A stretch of 64,000 bases of DNA from Okapia johnstoni (Eukaryota > Chordata > Mammalia > Artiodactyla > Giraffidae), in assembly GCA_024291935.2 (NCBI GenBank), contig CM044310.1, positions 85,372,713 through 85,436,712 on the forward strand. Reading direction: 5' to 3'. The first letter of the stretch is position 1. Each line of letters starts with the position of its first letter. The notes below the pieces were generated by a model, which made no database searches, was not told the origin of the DNA, and saw only the letters and a program-made list of their open reading frames with translations. Shown here in pieces: positions 1 through 10,936 of the stretch. Position numbers and translations under genes: made by a program.

Positions 1-690
1 ACCAAGTTCTGACCTCTGTGCTAATGTCTTCCTTCCTTCCCTCCCTCTCTCTCTCCTTCCCACTGTCCCTCCCACCCTCTATCTCCTCTCTTCATCTTCA
101 TGTCACTCCTGTGTTCATGCCACTTAAAAAAAAAAATTCCTTGGCCTCCTAGCCTGTGGTCTATCTCTCTTGCCAGCTTTAGACATGTAAAGTGGCCATA
201 GCACTCACCCGGCTATTTACCATTTCTCAGAGACTTGCCACTGGCTGCATGTTAAACATTCAGGCCCTTGGGCTTGCCATATGAGGTTTCCATTGTTTCA
301 GTCTCCTTCACTATCTGGGCTTGACCCCTGGCCTCTACTCACTCCCCCTACAACTTCACAGCTGATACCCTCCTATAAGAAAACAGAGCAGTCCTGAACA
401 TACTTGACCTTCTGTGCCTTGACACATGACTTTTTCTCTCTGGACTCTTCTCCTACCATACTGGCACTAAGAGAGTGAGAAAATGAGATTTCTGTCAACA
501 GTGGCCTTCAGGGCCACCTCTTGGAAGACTTAGCTGATTCTGCCACCCTTAGTGTTTCATCTGCTTCTTACCTTTAACCTCACTGTACCTGTTTACATGA
601 CTAGTTTGTTGAGCTCCTCAAAGGCAAGGACTGTGTTTTTATTTATCTCTTGTATTTTCAGTGTCTGACTTAGTGTCTGAAACAAAACAA
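1..690 (+). mobile_element. L2-like LINE 3' region, ancient and degraded
   Basis: The last third carries an L2-like tail: pyrimidine-rich sequence, then a segment resembling the L2 motif gagctcctcaaaggcaagga (614-633) and 'actgtgttttt'. The first 110 bases are a pyrimidine-rich low-complexity tract. L2 is an extinct mammalian LINE. No reading frame survives, and the left boundary lies outside the window. Confidence 0.5.
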
Positions 691-1234
691 ACTCTTTGTA
701 AACTGTCATCTGTTGTGGTGTAATGTACAGAATTGTTTACGAACAGATTTATCATGGAGTTTAAATATGATCAGAGTGGATATATGCCTTTTGAAGACAT
801 CTTAGGTCAAAATATTCCACTACTGTTAGTAGGATTTCTTCCCTTAGGCCTGCCTCAAATAACCAACATCATATTAAAGAAAACTGAGGGTGGAGTGTGA
901 ACACATTAGAAAATAGTATATTATGTTAATTTCCTAATAATTATAATACTACTAGGATATAGTGTCAGTGAGTAAACTAGCTCCAGATAAACTTTTATGT
1001 TGCCTTTTAAAATAATCCAGCATGCTATGTATCTTTGGCCAAGGAAGATAGCACTAAATTTAGTATCTAGTTCAATCAATAAGTAAACTTTATAATATAT
1101 CTAATCCATCCATGTATCTTTACATTTTCCAGTTGACACTGTAAAGGGTTGTCATGCATTTAAAAAAAATTATATTAGAAGCATTTTAATGCCAAAGCAT
1201 GGTAGACCCTTCATATGTCTATAATAATTAGTTA
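691..1234. other. Unassigned AT-rich sequence
   Basis: I recognise no repeat family, open frame or regulatory signature here. It is plain AT-rich sequence between an L2-like remnant and an L1 fragment. Confidence 0.5.
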
Positions 1235-1475
1235 AGCAGTTTCTTATTGTGGACCATTTAGCTCATTTCATTTACTTTTATTAACATAAATAATGCTGTG
1301 TTTGTTCAGACGTCTTTAGGTGCATTATTTATTTATTTATTTTTTTTTCAGTGAGTACATTTCTAGAAACTGTGAACAAATAGGTCAAAAGATTGTACCA
1401 TTTTTTAAGGCCCTTTAATGCATATTACCAAATTACCTTCTGGAAAAGGTGTATAAATCATTGTCAAGATAGGCT
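1235..1475 (-). mobile_element. Old L1/HAL1-type LINE fragment
   Basis: On the minus strand this resembles the mammalian L1 3' portion: the 'aataatgctgtgtttgttca' stretch, then the 'aaattaccttctggaaaaggt' type block. A (TTTA)n-like patch at 1325-1346 sits inside. It is heavily decayed. Confidence 0.45.
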
Positions 1476-1523
1476 GTAAAAAGTATTGAATATCTTCTTT
1501 GTGCTCATGTGTTTCTTAGATTA

Positions 1524-1687
1524 GGAGAAGGGGACGACAAAGGCTGAGATGGCTAGATAGCATCACCAACTCAATGGACATGAATTTGAGCAAACTCGGA
1601 AATAGTGGAGGACGGAGGAGCCTGGCTGGCTACAGTCCTTGGGACTGCAGAGAGTCAGACATGACTTAGTGCCTGAACAACAACAAG
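1524..1687 (+). mobile_element. BovB LINE 3' end, 5'-truncated
   Basis: It shows the BovB terminal block: 'gagatggctagatagcatca', 'caactcaatggacatgaatt', then the BovA-like 'gagagtcagacatgactta' and a caacaacaag tail. It is noncoding and about 160 bp long, as expected of a 5'-truncated retroinsertion. It is diverged, with a small deletion around 'cggaaatagtgg'. Confidence 0.85.
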
Positions 1688-1784
1688 AGGAGTGTTCAGT
1701 GTGGCTATTAAGAGAAGAAAAAAGAAGAGAGAACGAAAAAACAAACGTCAAATCTCAAGTTTTGCCCTTTTCAAATGGTATGTG

Positions 1785-1998
1785 GTCTTCCCAGGTGGCG
1801 CTAGTGGTCAAGAACCCACCTGCCGATGCAGGAGATGCAAGAGACATGGATTTGATCCCTGGGTTGTGAAGATCCTCTGGAGGAGGAAATGGCAACCCAC
1901 TCCAGTATTCTTGCCTGGAGGATACCGTGGACAGAGAGCCTGGTGGGCTACAGTCCATGGGGTCGCAAAAAGTCGGACACAACTGAAGTGAGTGAAAC
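1785..1998 (+). mobile_element. Bov-tA SINE
   Basis: A full-length tRNA-derived head (cttcccaggtggcgctagtgg) carries a B-box-like ttgatccctgg and is followed by the BovA body ending gtcggacacaactgaagtga. An imperfect flanking duplication around atggt..tgg is visible on both sides. Open frames here on both strands are SINE read-through. Confidence 0.93.
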
Positions 1999-2850
1999 AT
2001 GGTCTCTGGTGCATGATTTGCAACCTGTGTCCTGGGCACTTCTAGGACTCAGCTCCAGGAGGTGGAGGCCTGCGAATGGCTTGGTTTCTTTTTATGTATT
2101 TTTTTAATGTTTATACTTTTGGAGAAGATTTCTTTTGAATTGATGGTTCAAAACGTTACAAAAATTTGAAAGCTATAAATTAGCAGCTAAGTTCACTAGT
2201 ACTATTTTCAGATGAGTGATTCAAAATGGATCTGATTCTTGCCTCTGCTTTTTTGTTTGAGAAGCCAGTATCCTGATTCACTGTTGCTTTCTTAAAGGAA
2301 CCATCTTACTTGCCCTTCTGAATTAGGGTCTCTCCTGCGCTTCACAGCTTTCTTTTGCATTACCTGGTAGATGTCTGTGTGGTTAAGGCCATGTGGTGTC
2401 AGATCACTTCCTGGTTCCAACTTCAGAGGAAAAACTGTGGAATCTCTTGTTTTAGGTGAGGGAGAGGTTAAGGCACCTTAAGGGCATCGACTTCTTATCT
2501 TGCTTTTATTAGCAGTGGTGTCAACATGCACTAAAATGTGATGACCTTGCCTCCTTTCTGATAAAAGGAAGACGACCTGACTGGCCTGGATGGAGAGACA
2601 GGTGCCTGAGGCACGTTGTCACCTCTCATGCCAACAGCAAGCATTAAAACAAACAGAAAGGCCGGCAGATTTCTGTTTATCCATGGAAATGTTTGACATT
2701 TTTGGCTCACCATGAAATGTGCTGGGTCCAGGGGAAGAGGGAATAATGTTATGTGGAAGGAATGAATGAACGAGGGAAGAAAAGAGTCTGGCTTCTTAAG
2801 AGAGATTTGAGGACTCAGAGGGGCTCCAGTCACAGCCCTGTAATAGTCTA
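1999..2850. other. Unassigned unique sequence
   Basis: I see no recognisable repeat. The antisense open frame of about 100 codons at 2531-2833 has no domain I know and no exon signals, so I treat it as chance. Confidence 0.5.
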
Positions 2851-2854
2851 TTGG

Positions 2855-2911
<57 letters not shown>

Positions 2912-3125
2912 GCTCAGTCGTGTCTGACTCGTTTCAACCCCATGGACTGTAGGGAAGTCCGACAGGCTACTCTGTCCATGGAATTCTCCAGGCAAGAATA
3001 CTGGAGTTAGGGTTACCATTCCCTTCTCCAGGGGATCTTCCCTACCCAGGGATCAAACCCGGGTCTCCCTCATTGCAGGCAGATTCTTTACCATCTAAGC
3101 CACCAGGGAAGCCTGTTGGCAGAGT
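2851..3125 (-). mobile_element. Bov-tA SINE with (TG)n tail and 10-bp TSD
   Basis: The SINE runs on the minus strand (head at 3114, tail near 2908) and is bounded by an exact duplication ttggcagagt at 2851-2860 and 3116-3125. The (TG)n tract lies between the left TSD and the SINE 3' end, so it grew from the SINE tail. Confidence 0.95.
2859..2907. repeat. (TG)24 microsatellite
   Basis: An uninterrupted GT run at the 3' tail of the minus-strand Bov-tA. Its length and purity make it likely to be polymorphic. Confidence 0.97.
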
Positions 3126-4783
3126 CTTAAGACTCAAACCCTAGAGGGAGCTCGTCTTTCAGAGTTTTATTTAATCTTCATTTGTATGGCACCAACATTG
3201 CTTGGATGAAACTTCTCTGCAGGTGAACTTAATTAATACAGCGCTGCTGTAGAGTTTACAGTCCTAGAGGAGATGCCCATTTGGAAAACTAGAGAATTAG
3301 CCACTCCTCAGTGAAGGAGAATTTTTCTCCTCAGTTAGATGTATTTTACTGACGGGTTTGAGGACAGAATCAGAGAACTGTTAGAAAAAGCTGTAGTTAT
3401 TTTGAGACGTTTGATGTATTTTAAGGCTTTTTTTTTAAGACAATCATGGTGTGGTTTAACCAGTCATCTTGAAATATGAATCATATGGAGATAACACAAG
3501 AAGTGATATGTGACACTTCTAGGTGTCTTGGGAAAAGATTAGGTTTGTCTCCTGTCTACCATGGCAGCACTCTTGAGGTATCACTAATAATGTTGTATAA
3601 GGATTTCCTCTAGAACTTTAAATCTTAAAATGAAACTTACTTTAGCAAGAACAAAAGAGTTTTGTATTCATGGAAAACTGATTGGAAAGAAGCTGGAAAG
3701 CACACAACGGTAGCAGCAATGAAACAAACAGTACTTAAGCCACATAGTAGAAGCACGCGTGTTCCACACATTGAAGGTACTGTTGGAAGTTTGTTTATTT
3801 TCCTCATTTGAATCGACTCATGACAAAACATTTTGTAAAAAGTGTACAGAATGGAAAAATGCTAAAAAAGCCTGTTTTTTTGGGGGGTGGTGGTGGTGGT
3901 TAGTGGTATTACCAGATCAAGTCTAACAATGAAGATCCCCGCCTGACCTTTTCTTTCTCCTTAGTTTTGAACATCATTTGTAAGTGGTAAAAAAAACTGA
4001 ATAGTACCACAACTTCAGATTCTCGATTTCTGCTCTGTTTATTTAGGTTTCTTATGAATAAGAGATTGAATCTCGTATTTTTTCAAAGGGAGTTATTTAA
4101 TTGTAGCCCTGTCTATTCTGTTCTGCATGTTACGAACCTTCCATACAAAATTTGAGAGCAATAGACATTCTCTGGTGATGTTGGGGCTTTTAAATGTTTC
4201 CAGAATTCAGTTCTTTCCCCCTAGAATAGATGAGCTTGGTGTTCACTTGATTGCAAATCCCATATGTATAAAACTCAGTTTGAGTGGTCAATATCACATG
4301 CGAGGAGATGTACATTAACAAGTTTTGTGCATTTACTCAGCATGAATTGGAAAACTTTGACTTCAGGTAACAGAATTTCTATCTAACAGTGGGTTAAACA
4401 AGACTTGTTACACATCATAAGCTGTCTGAAAGAAGGAAGGTCTTCTGGAGCAGTGGCTTAGTAATATAACCAAGGATCTGGCACTTTCTATTTTTCTACT
4501 CTCCATCTTTAGCACAGGGACTTTTTGGTCTGTTGGCTTAACCTCGTGATCACAATATGGTTGCAGTAGCACCATTCATCATGTCCTCATGTAACTGTTC
4601 AAGGCTGGAAGAGGGTGGGGAGAAATAAGGGGGGGGTTATATCTGGTGGAAAATCTTTCCCACAAAGCTGCTAGCAGACTCCTCATTATGCCCTTTTGGC
4701 CAGTGCTGGATTGTTTGACCATTCCGTGTTGCAGAGGAAGCTTGGAAATGTGGGATCTAGCAGAAGTGAATGATATTTCCATG
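3126..4783. other. Long unassigned unique stretch
   Basis: I find no securely named repeat in about 1.6 kb. Minor low-complexity patches are a T7-G6-(TGG)n tract at 3877-3903 and a G8 run near 4630. Open frames of 60-67 codons (for example 3637-3831 minus, 4127-4318 plus) show no recognisable domain. Confidence 0.5.
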
Positions 4784-5175
4784 TGTTGTGGGTGAATGTT
4801 TGTGTCCCCTCAAAACTTATTTGTTGAAACCCTGACCTCTAATGTGATGGTACTTGGAAATGGGGTTTTGGGGAGGTAACTAGGGCCAGATGAGGTCATG
4901 AGGATGCAGCCCTCATGGTGGGATTAGTGCCCTCATAAGAAGTAATATCAGAGAGCTCACTCTTTCTCTGTCTGTGCACACACAGAGAAGAGGTCATACG
5001 AGCATACAGTGAAATGGGGCTGCCCGCAAGCCAAGAGAAGTCTCAGAATTAAACCTACTTTGTCAGCACCTCTATCTTGGACTTCCCAGGCTCCAGAACG
5101 CTAAGCAATAAAATTCGGCTAAGCCACCCAGTCTGTGGTGTTTTGTTATGACTGTCCAAGCTGACTAAGATGCCA
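4784..5175 (+). mobile_element. MaLR-type solo LTR (MLT1-like)
   Basis: About 390 bp resembling the MaLR/MLT1 LTR from end to end: an opening tgttgtgggtgaatgtttgt, a 'gaggtcatgaggatgcagcc' block, a 'cttggacttcccaggctcca' block, an aataaa signal at 5107-5112 and an 'aagccacccagtctgtggtg' block before the end. No internal retroviral sequence adjoins it, so it is a solo LTR left by recombination. MaLR elements are ancient and inactive. Confidence 0.85.
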
Positions 5176-5870
5176 TCCCTGGGTTGGAACACTCATAATC
5201 CATTCCTTGGAGTTGTGCTCATTGCTCCTCTGTTGGGGTCAAAGAGAAGGAAGAGCTGATGAGTAAGCAGGCATGGTTTCTGCCACATTCAATTAACATA
5301 TGACTGGGAAAGAGATTTTTATCTTTTATTCTGGAATGACCAAGGAGTGTAGCCTTAGTTTCTGTATGTATACAGAATAATATATATGTGTATAATAAAA
5401 TCTTTTGGGACAAATACATATAAAACTGGGATTAGAAAGTGGTATCAATCATGCAGCAAGTTTAACTGGCACTTTCAGTTAAGTTGTTGTGAGTTGTTGG
5501 TCAAAGCTGAGGATCTTGTAGTGAATAATATGGACAGCCCCCAAACTCACAAGGTTGGTAGACCAGTAGGATAGAGAGATTAGAGAGTAGTTTCAGCACA
5601 GTGGCATTAGTGCTCAGAATGGGGGACAGCACCATTTCCTCTGCAGTGAGTAGACATCAGTGAACACAGACTCAGAGGTCAGGGAAGGCATGTTGAGGGA
5701 AGTGACATCCTCACCCGAGTCCTGAGATGCAGGAGCCAGTTCTTCTCAGTAACTGATGAATTAACTACCCTTTTTACTTAGGTTCTCCTGGAAATCAAGG
5801 CACAAGCAAGTCAGCTCTTCCTATGGATATAGTGGCAATTGTATCAGCAGCTCTGGAGGTAGCGTAGCAC
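5176..5870. other. Unassigned unique sequence
   Basis: No repeat or gene is recognised. Short open frames on both strands (5219-5419 minus, 5386-5574 plus) overlap each other and carry no known domain. Confidence 0.5.
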
Positions 5871-5874
5871 AGTG

Positions 5875-6000
5875 GAAATATTATCCCCTTTGAAGCCAGA
5901 CAGATGAAGGATTCTGCCTCCAACTAGCTGTGTAAGAACCTGGGTTTCCCTAAGCCTCAGTTCCCTATTGTATAAAATGGAGTTGATATGGCTATGTAGA
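5875..6000 (+). mobile_element. MIR SINE, central part
   Basis: It contains the MIR core order: 'aactagctgtgtaagaacct', then 'cctaagcctcagttccctat', then 'tataaaatgga'. Divergence is high, as usual for this ancient family. Confidence 0.75.
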
Positions 6001-6029
6001 TGCCATAGTAGAAATAGCAAGTGCTGTTA

Positions 6030-6245
6030 GCGCACTTAATATTTGCAAGACACTTTTCTAATCACTTTATCTCCCTTAATACACATGTTATTCCTATGAA
6101 ATAGGCGTTTTAATTAACGACTGTTTTACAGATGAAGAAACTGGGGACAGAGGAATTAAATCATGTGCTTGAAGATCTCGAGCTAGTACTGGTAGAGCTG
6201 GGTTTGAATGCAGTCTGGCTGGCCCCTGAATCCCTGCTCTACATT
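6030..6245 (-). mobile_element. MIR SINE, nearly complete
   Basis: The reverse-complement MIR pattern is clear: 'gacacttttctaatcacttt', 'ttttacagatgaagaaact', then 'agagctgggtttgaatgca' and 'tccctgctct'. It lies next to a plus-strand MIR, so the two form a loose inverted pair. Confidence 0.82.
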
Positions 6246-6299
6246 GTGCTGAGAAAAATCAACTGCACTCTTTCAGTACTCTGGGCTATTAGATAAAAC

Positions 6300-7245
6300 C
6301 AGATCAAACTCCTAGCTTAGTGGTAATTAGTCATTTCTGCCCTTGCCCGAGTCAGTATCGCTTTCTTTCCGGAAGTCTTGGGTTACCATTCCTTTCCCTC
6401 CCCATCTGTCTTCAGCCTGTGACTGTCTTTCAGTTTATCAGCAGCTCTAAACTCTGACCCCTGCTCATTCCTTCTGACTCTGCTCTAGTTTAAATGATAT
6501 CAAAATGATGAGATGGTTGGATGGCATCATCGACTTAGTGGACATGACTTTGCACAAACTCTGGGAGATAGTGAAGGACAGGGAAGCCTGTTGTGCTGCA
6601 GTCCATGGGGTCGCAAAGAGTCAAACACGACCTAGTGACTAAACAAAAGAAACTTGTAACAGCTTCTGAGCTGATTTTTGTCCACTTCCTTCTCTTCTTT
6701 TCAGCATCCATCCTCTGTCCTTGCCAGTCTATCTTTTACTTACCTACCAGAATGGATTTTCTTACTGTTTGACTGTGGTCTTAATTCACTGTAGATCTTA
6801 GTTAAATGCATTGCTGTTGACTGTAGGATAAAGTCCAAGTGCCGCAGATGCACGCATGCTTTTATTAATATTTCCAGACCACTATCTAACTTAACCTTCT
6901 CCTCCTGGCTCTAGCCCTCTCTGCCTCCCTGCTTCCAGGCGTATCTATTTACTCTGTATTTTGTTCATCCCTGCAACCCACTGTCTTCCTTCCCTGGAGT
7001 TCATATGGGGGAGAATTGTGCATCTTCTCAAGATTTACTTCAAAAGTTTCTGCCTCTGCAAATCCTTCCTTCCATTGTGCCCACTTAACCGTTTAGTTTG
7101 GTTTCTGATCACTTAGGACTTCACTGTTGCACTGGTGTCGTTGGTGGCTCTTTGATGGTGAGTTTTGGAGAGCCAGGGCCTCATCTGCGTGTGTTGCTAC
7201 AACATCCAGCACAGTGCAGTTTTTGCCAATAGAAGGGCTATGCTA
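6300..7245 (+). mobile_element. Probable L2 LINE remnant, split by a BovB end
   Basis: Pyrimidine-rich sequence with L2-like landmarks ('ggataaagtccaagtgccgc', 'cctcctggctctagccctct', 'aatccttccttccattgtgc', 'catccagcacagtgcag'). A BovB end at 6504-6645 interrupts it. Assignment is by resemblance only. Confidence 0.5.
6504..6645 (+). mobile_element. BovB LINE 3' end, 5'-truncated
   Basis: It begins 'gatgagatggttggatggca', includes 'cgacttagtggacatgactt', and ends in the BovA-like 'gtcgcaaagagtcaaacacg' and an A-rich tail. About 140 bp, inserted into L2-like sequence. Confidence 0.9.
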
Positions 7246-7348
7246 ATACTTACAGAAGGGTTGATATGATGTCCTGAGAATATATTTTTCATTTTGTACA
7301 ATGGGTGTATTTTACTTGTTTCTCTATGTGAAAGAGATTCATATGTGT

Positions 7349-7366
7349 ACACACACACACACACAC
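7349..7366. repeat. (AC)9 microsatellite
   Basis: A pure AC run upstream of a minus-strand Bov-tA. It may be the eroded remainder of that SINE's tail. Confidence 0.9.
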
Positions 7367-7417
7367 GTGCACACATACCACATGTGCGTGAGGGTGCTTC
7401 TTCTTACCTAACAGCAA

Positions 7418-7569
7418 TCCCCAGGCTCCTCTGTCCATGGGATTCTCCAGGCAAGAATACTGGAGTGGGTTGCCATGCTCTCCTCCAGGGGATCTTCCTG
7501 ACCCAGGGATCGAACCCAGGTCTCCCTTGCAGGCGGATTCTTTACCATCTGAGTCACCAGGGAAGCCCT
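7418..7569 (-). mobile_element. Bov-tA SINE, 3'-incomplete
   Basis: The head is intact (caccagggaagcccta at the right end, box-B-like gggatcgaaccca). The BovA tail portion beyond 'caggctcctctgtccatgg' is missing or decayed. Confidence 0.9.
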
Positions 7570-7760
7570 AATTTTACCTGTGTGTACCTTCTAGGGCAGC
7601 ATGTTGTTTCTCTTAGTTTGACTTTATGAGCAAAGAATGTGTGTCCTCAATGATATCTGTACTAGTTTGCACATACTTTTTCCAATAATTATTTTTACTT
7701 TTTCATCGTATTAATAATATTTATATGTAAAATACAATCACATTGTGCAGAGGGATTATG

Positions 7761-7970
7761 GGGCTTCCCTGGTGGCTCAGTGGTAGAGAATCTGCCTGCC
7801 AATGCAGGAGGCATGAATTTGATCCCTGGGTTGGGAATATCTCCTGAAGTAGGAAATGGCAACCCACTCTAGTATTCTTGCTTGGGAAATTCCATGGACA
7901 GAGAATCCTGGCAGGCTGTAGTCCATGGGGTGGCAAAGAGTCGGACAGGATTTAGTGAATAAACAACAAC
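7761..7970 (+). mobile_element. Bov-tA SINE
   Basis: A full-length copy from ggggcttccctggtggctca to a caacaaca tail. The flanks carry a near-identical duplication (gggattatg on the left, ggggttatg on the right). The antisense frames at 7721-8106 are SINE read-through. Confidence 0.93.
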
Positions 7971-8133
7971 AGGGGTTATGACAGATTATTATGGAAAATA
8001 ACAGCTTTCCCCTTGATTCCTCCCCAGCTTCCCACCTAGAGAGATGACCATTCTTTTCAAAGAAAAAGAACTTTGTTGAGATATAATTTGCATGTGTACA
8101 GTTCACCCTTTTAAAGTATACAATTCAGTGAGG

Positions 8134-8154
8134 TTTTTTTTTTTTTTTTTTTTT
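8134..8154. repeat. T21 homopolymer
   Basis: A pure T run inside minus-strand L1 sequence, five bases before the left TSD of a Bov-A2. It is a likely length-variable site. Confidence 0.95.
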
Positions 8155-8158
8155 GTCT

Positions 8159-8441
8159 ATTCACAAGATTGGAGAAGGCAATGGCAACCCACTCCAGTAC
8201 TCTTGCCTGGAAAATCCCATGGACAGAGGAGCCTGGTAGGCTGCAGTCCATGGGGTCACTGAGTGACTTCCCTTTCACTTTTCACTTTCATGCATTGGAG
8301 AAGGAAATGGCAACCCACTCCAGTGTTCTTGCCTGGAGAATCCCAGGGATGGCGGAGCCTGGTAGGCTGCCGTCTATGGGGTCGCACAGAGTTGGACACG
8401 ACTGAAGTGACTTAGCAGCAGCAGCAGCATTCACAAGATTG
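8159..8441 (+). mobile_element. Bov-A2 SINE with exact 13-bp TSD
   Basis: Two BovA monomers joined by the 'cactttcactt' linker, ending in a (CAG)n tail. The duplication attcacaagattg at 8159-8171 and 8429-8441 is exact. The near-consensus body and perfect TSD suggest a relatively recent insertion into the old L1. The first monomer has a short deletion after 'ggggtcactgagtgact'. Confidence 0.97.
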
Positions 8442-8561
8442 TTGAACTATCGCTGCTGAAATCTAACTTGAAAACATTTTTGTCACCCTAAAATAAACCT
8501 GTACCCATGTGTTGTCATTCCCCACTCACTTTTACCAACTACCCACCCTTATCTCTGTCTG

Positions 8562-8769
8562 AGGGTGCTCAGTCATGTCTGACTGTTTTGTAATCCCATG
8601 GACGGCAGCCCGTTGGGTTCCTCTGTCCATAGAATCTTCCAGGCAAGAATACAGGAGTGGATTGCCATTTTCTCCTCTAGGGCATCGTCCCAACCAGGGA
8701 TCGAACTTGTGTCTCCAGTGTCTCCTGCATTGGCAGGCAGATTCGTTACCACTGAGCCACATGGAAATC
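8562..8769 (-). mobile_element. Bov-tA SINE
   Basis: Minus-strand copy: tail at 'gtgctcagtcatgtctgact', box-B-like 'agggatcgaacttgtg', head ending in a diverged 'gagccacatggaaatct'. It is inserted in L1 sequence. Confidence 0.93.
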
Positions 8770-9240
8770 TATTTTCTGTTTATAGATTTGCCTATTATAG
8801 ACATTGTATATAAGTGGAATCATAAAATATGTGGTTTCTTGTGACTAGCGTCTTTTACTTAACATAATCTGTATGTTTTCGTGGTTTGCCCATGTTGTAG
8901 AATGTGAATACTTAATTTTTTTTATGGCTGAATAATGTTCCCATTTATGGATAGAGCACATTTTATTTACACATCCATCACTTGACGGACATTTGTTGTT
9001 TTAACTATTTGGCTATTATGAATAATGCTGCTATAAACACTTGTGAATAAGATTTTGTATAGATATGTTTTCATTTCTTTTGAATATATACCCAGAAGTG
9101 GAATTACTGAATTATATGGTAACTCTATGTTTAACCTTTTGAAGAACTGCTACACTGTTTTGGAAAGCAACTGTACCATATTACATCCCCACAGCAATGT
9201 AAAAAAGGTTCTAATTTCTTTGCACCCTTGTCAACACTTG

Positions 9241-9452
9241 TGTGTGTGTGTTAGTTGCTCAGTGGTGTCTGACTCTTTGCGACCCCATGGACTGTAGCCC
9301 GCCAAGCTTCTCTGTCCTTAGGATTCTCCAGGCAAGAATACTGGAGTGGATTGCTGTTTCTTCCTCCAGGGGATTTCCTGATCCAGGGTTCGAACTCGGG
9401 TCTCCCACATTGTAGGCAGATTCTTTACTGTCTGAGCCATTAGGGAAGCCCT
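9241..9452 (-). mobile_element. Bov-tA SINE with short (TG)n tail
   Basis: Full-length minus-strand copy. A (TG)5 run marks the tail side, followed by 'ttagttgctcagtggtgtct', with the head 'gagccattagggaagccct' at the right. Confidence 0.94.
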
Positions 9453-9756
9453 ACTGTCAATTTGTTTATCTCTTTCAATTTCATTCCCATAATCCTGTGA
9501 GTTAGCCAAAGAAAAATATTCCTACTGTTATTTTATAGGTGAAAAGTGCAAGTCAAAGGACCGATGAAATGAGATGCCTACTTTGTGTGTGACTAGAAGG
9601 GAGGAAGAGACATGGCTAGTTCAAAACAGCAAATCATCCAAAAGAAATTTAGAAGGTTTTGAATTAGCTACTTCTGTTGGAGGTCACATTTCCCATCCCC
9701 CCCACCCCCTTTTTGTTTATCACTATGGTTGTATTTTTTTGCCTGTGTTAAAAAAA
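9453..9756. other. Unassigned unique sequence
   Basis: No repeat is recognised. The short plus-strand frame at 9574-9768 runs into an L1 fragment and is not gene-like. Confidence 0.45.
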
Positions 9757-9822
9757 ATTGAGGTGTAATTTACATGACATAAAATTCACCATTTTAAAGT
9801 CTATGAGGTGACAGCTCTTATT
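9757..9822 (-). mobile_element. L1 3'UTR scrap
   Basis: The block 'aattgaggtgtaatttacat' and 'aaaattcaccattttaaagt' is the same old L1 segment seen at 8070-8133, here as an isolated second copy. Confidence 0.6.
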
Positions 9823-9843
9823 CATGCCTATTTCTTAGTGCTT

Positions 9844-9928
9844 CTTTTTTTTTTTTCAATTTATTTTTAATTAAAGAAAAATTGGTTTACAATGTTGTAT
9901 TGGTTTCTGCAGTACAACAATGCGAGTT
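9844..9928 (-). mobile_element. Artiodactyl L1 3' end, about 85 bp
   Basis: A poly-T start is followed by 'ttggtttacaatgttgtatt' and 'ggtttctgcagtacaacaa', the reverse complement of the L1 terminus recurring elsewhere in this window. It is an extreme 5' truncation. Confidence 0.75.
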
Positions 9929-10936
9929 AGTGTTTCTTAACAGTTGTCTTGAAAAAATTTACATGTGGTTAAAAATACCTTTTCTATATTAAAGAAGAGG
10001 GAGAAATACAAAGTTTGATCTCTGGGGAGCCATCCTTGATGTACAGAAGGGACAAGCATAGGAAGACCGGAAAGCAAACAAAAGTCATCTGCTTTGAAGA
10101 AGTAAGGTAATTATGTTGACTTTCTTCCATACTTTATATAGTGCCTTTTCAAAATTAGAGGGAGATGCTGGCCTTGTGTTCTCACATGAATATTTAGCAG
10201 TGTCATCTCTAACCCCTAGGATCATCCAGTAAATGTTAACAAGGAGCACCAGAACTTGTGTTTTCCCTGTCTTGCTGTTTTCCTACAGGAGTGATGACAG
10301 CTGGAATGGCTTTATGACACAATGCCTACAAAGCTGAGTGTTACACATGTAGTTACCTGGGTTGGCGTAGAGTGTATTTTTTTTTTTTTTATGAGCTGGA
10401 CATAGTGACTAGATATTGTCAGTGACATCAGTTTCGTGATCCTGAAGAATTTTATATACAATTTGACCAAAATTACAAAGGAGAATTTTTATCATAAATT
10501 GTGTTTCCGTGTTATGCTTCTGCTCAGTGATTATTTTCTGAAGATGTGAAGCTTCTAACATACGTATGGGATTAAAGAAGAGCTCTGTGTTATATTTTCA
10601 GGCTTTTCTTGTGCTTCTGCTCAGTGTGGCAGTTTTATTTTTTATGGGAACATGTCACGCTCGGTTCCCCTAGTCTGTCTCAAGTCTCCCTCTCATATCA
10701 CTTCTGTGTATGGTACATAGTTTCTGTCCGCTTTGGAGAATCATTAGGGCCACTGAAAATGTTATCTCTGGCTTAGTTAACAGTTTTTATTGCTCATCCA
10801 GTGATACCCAGGTCAGTAGACTTTTTCAGTGCATTTCCCAAGTCCCTGTATCACCCAAGAAACTTTTTTTCCCTTCCTCTCACCTCATATGAACAAAATT
10901 TCACTGCATATTCTAAGTATAAGATATATGATGGTA
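9929..10936. other. Unassigned unique sequence
   Basis: About 1 kb without a recognised repeat apart from a T15 run (10377-10391). I see no open frame with gene character. Confidence 0.45.

Larger units (their letters stand above)
8070..9240 (-). mobile_element. Old L1 3' region, broken by SINEs
   Basis: Minus-strand L1 sequence continues across three pieces: 8070-8133 (gagatataatttgcatgtgt block), about 8442-8561, and 8770-9240 ('ggctgaataatgttccca', 'ggctattatgaataatgctg', 'agtggaattactgaattata'). A T21 run (8134-8154), a Bov-A2 and a Bov-tA interrupt it. No ORF2 frame survives. Confidence 0.85.

Noticed and set aside
1321..1346. (TTTA)n run as a functional AT-rich element
   Set aside because: It is a short low-complexity patch in an old L1 fragment; a similar one at 30058-30085 is the tail of a CHR SINE.
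4784..5175. Polyadenylation signal and promoter-like LTR as an active provirus
   Set aside because: Only a degraded solo LTR is present with no internal region or coding capacity.
8569..8844. Plus-strand frames 8575-8844 and 8598-8813 as a small protein
   Set aside because: Both are read-through of a minus-strand Bov-tA and adjoining L1 sequence.
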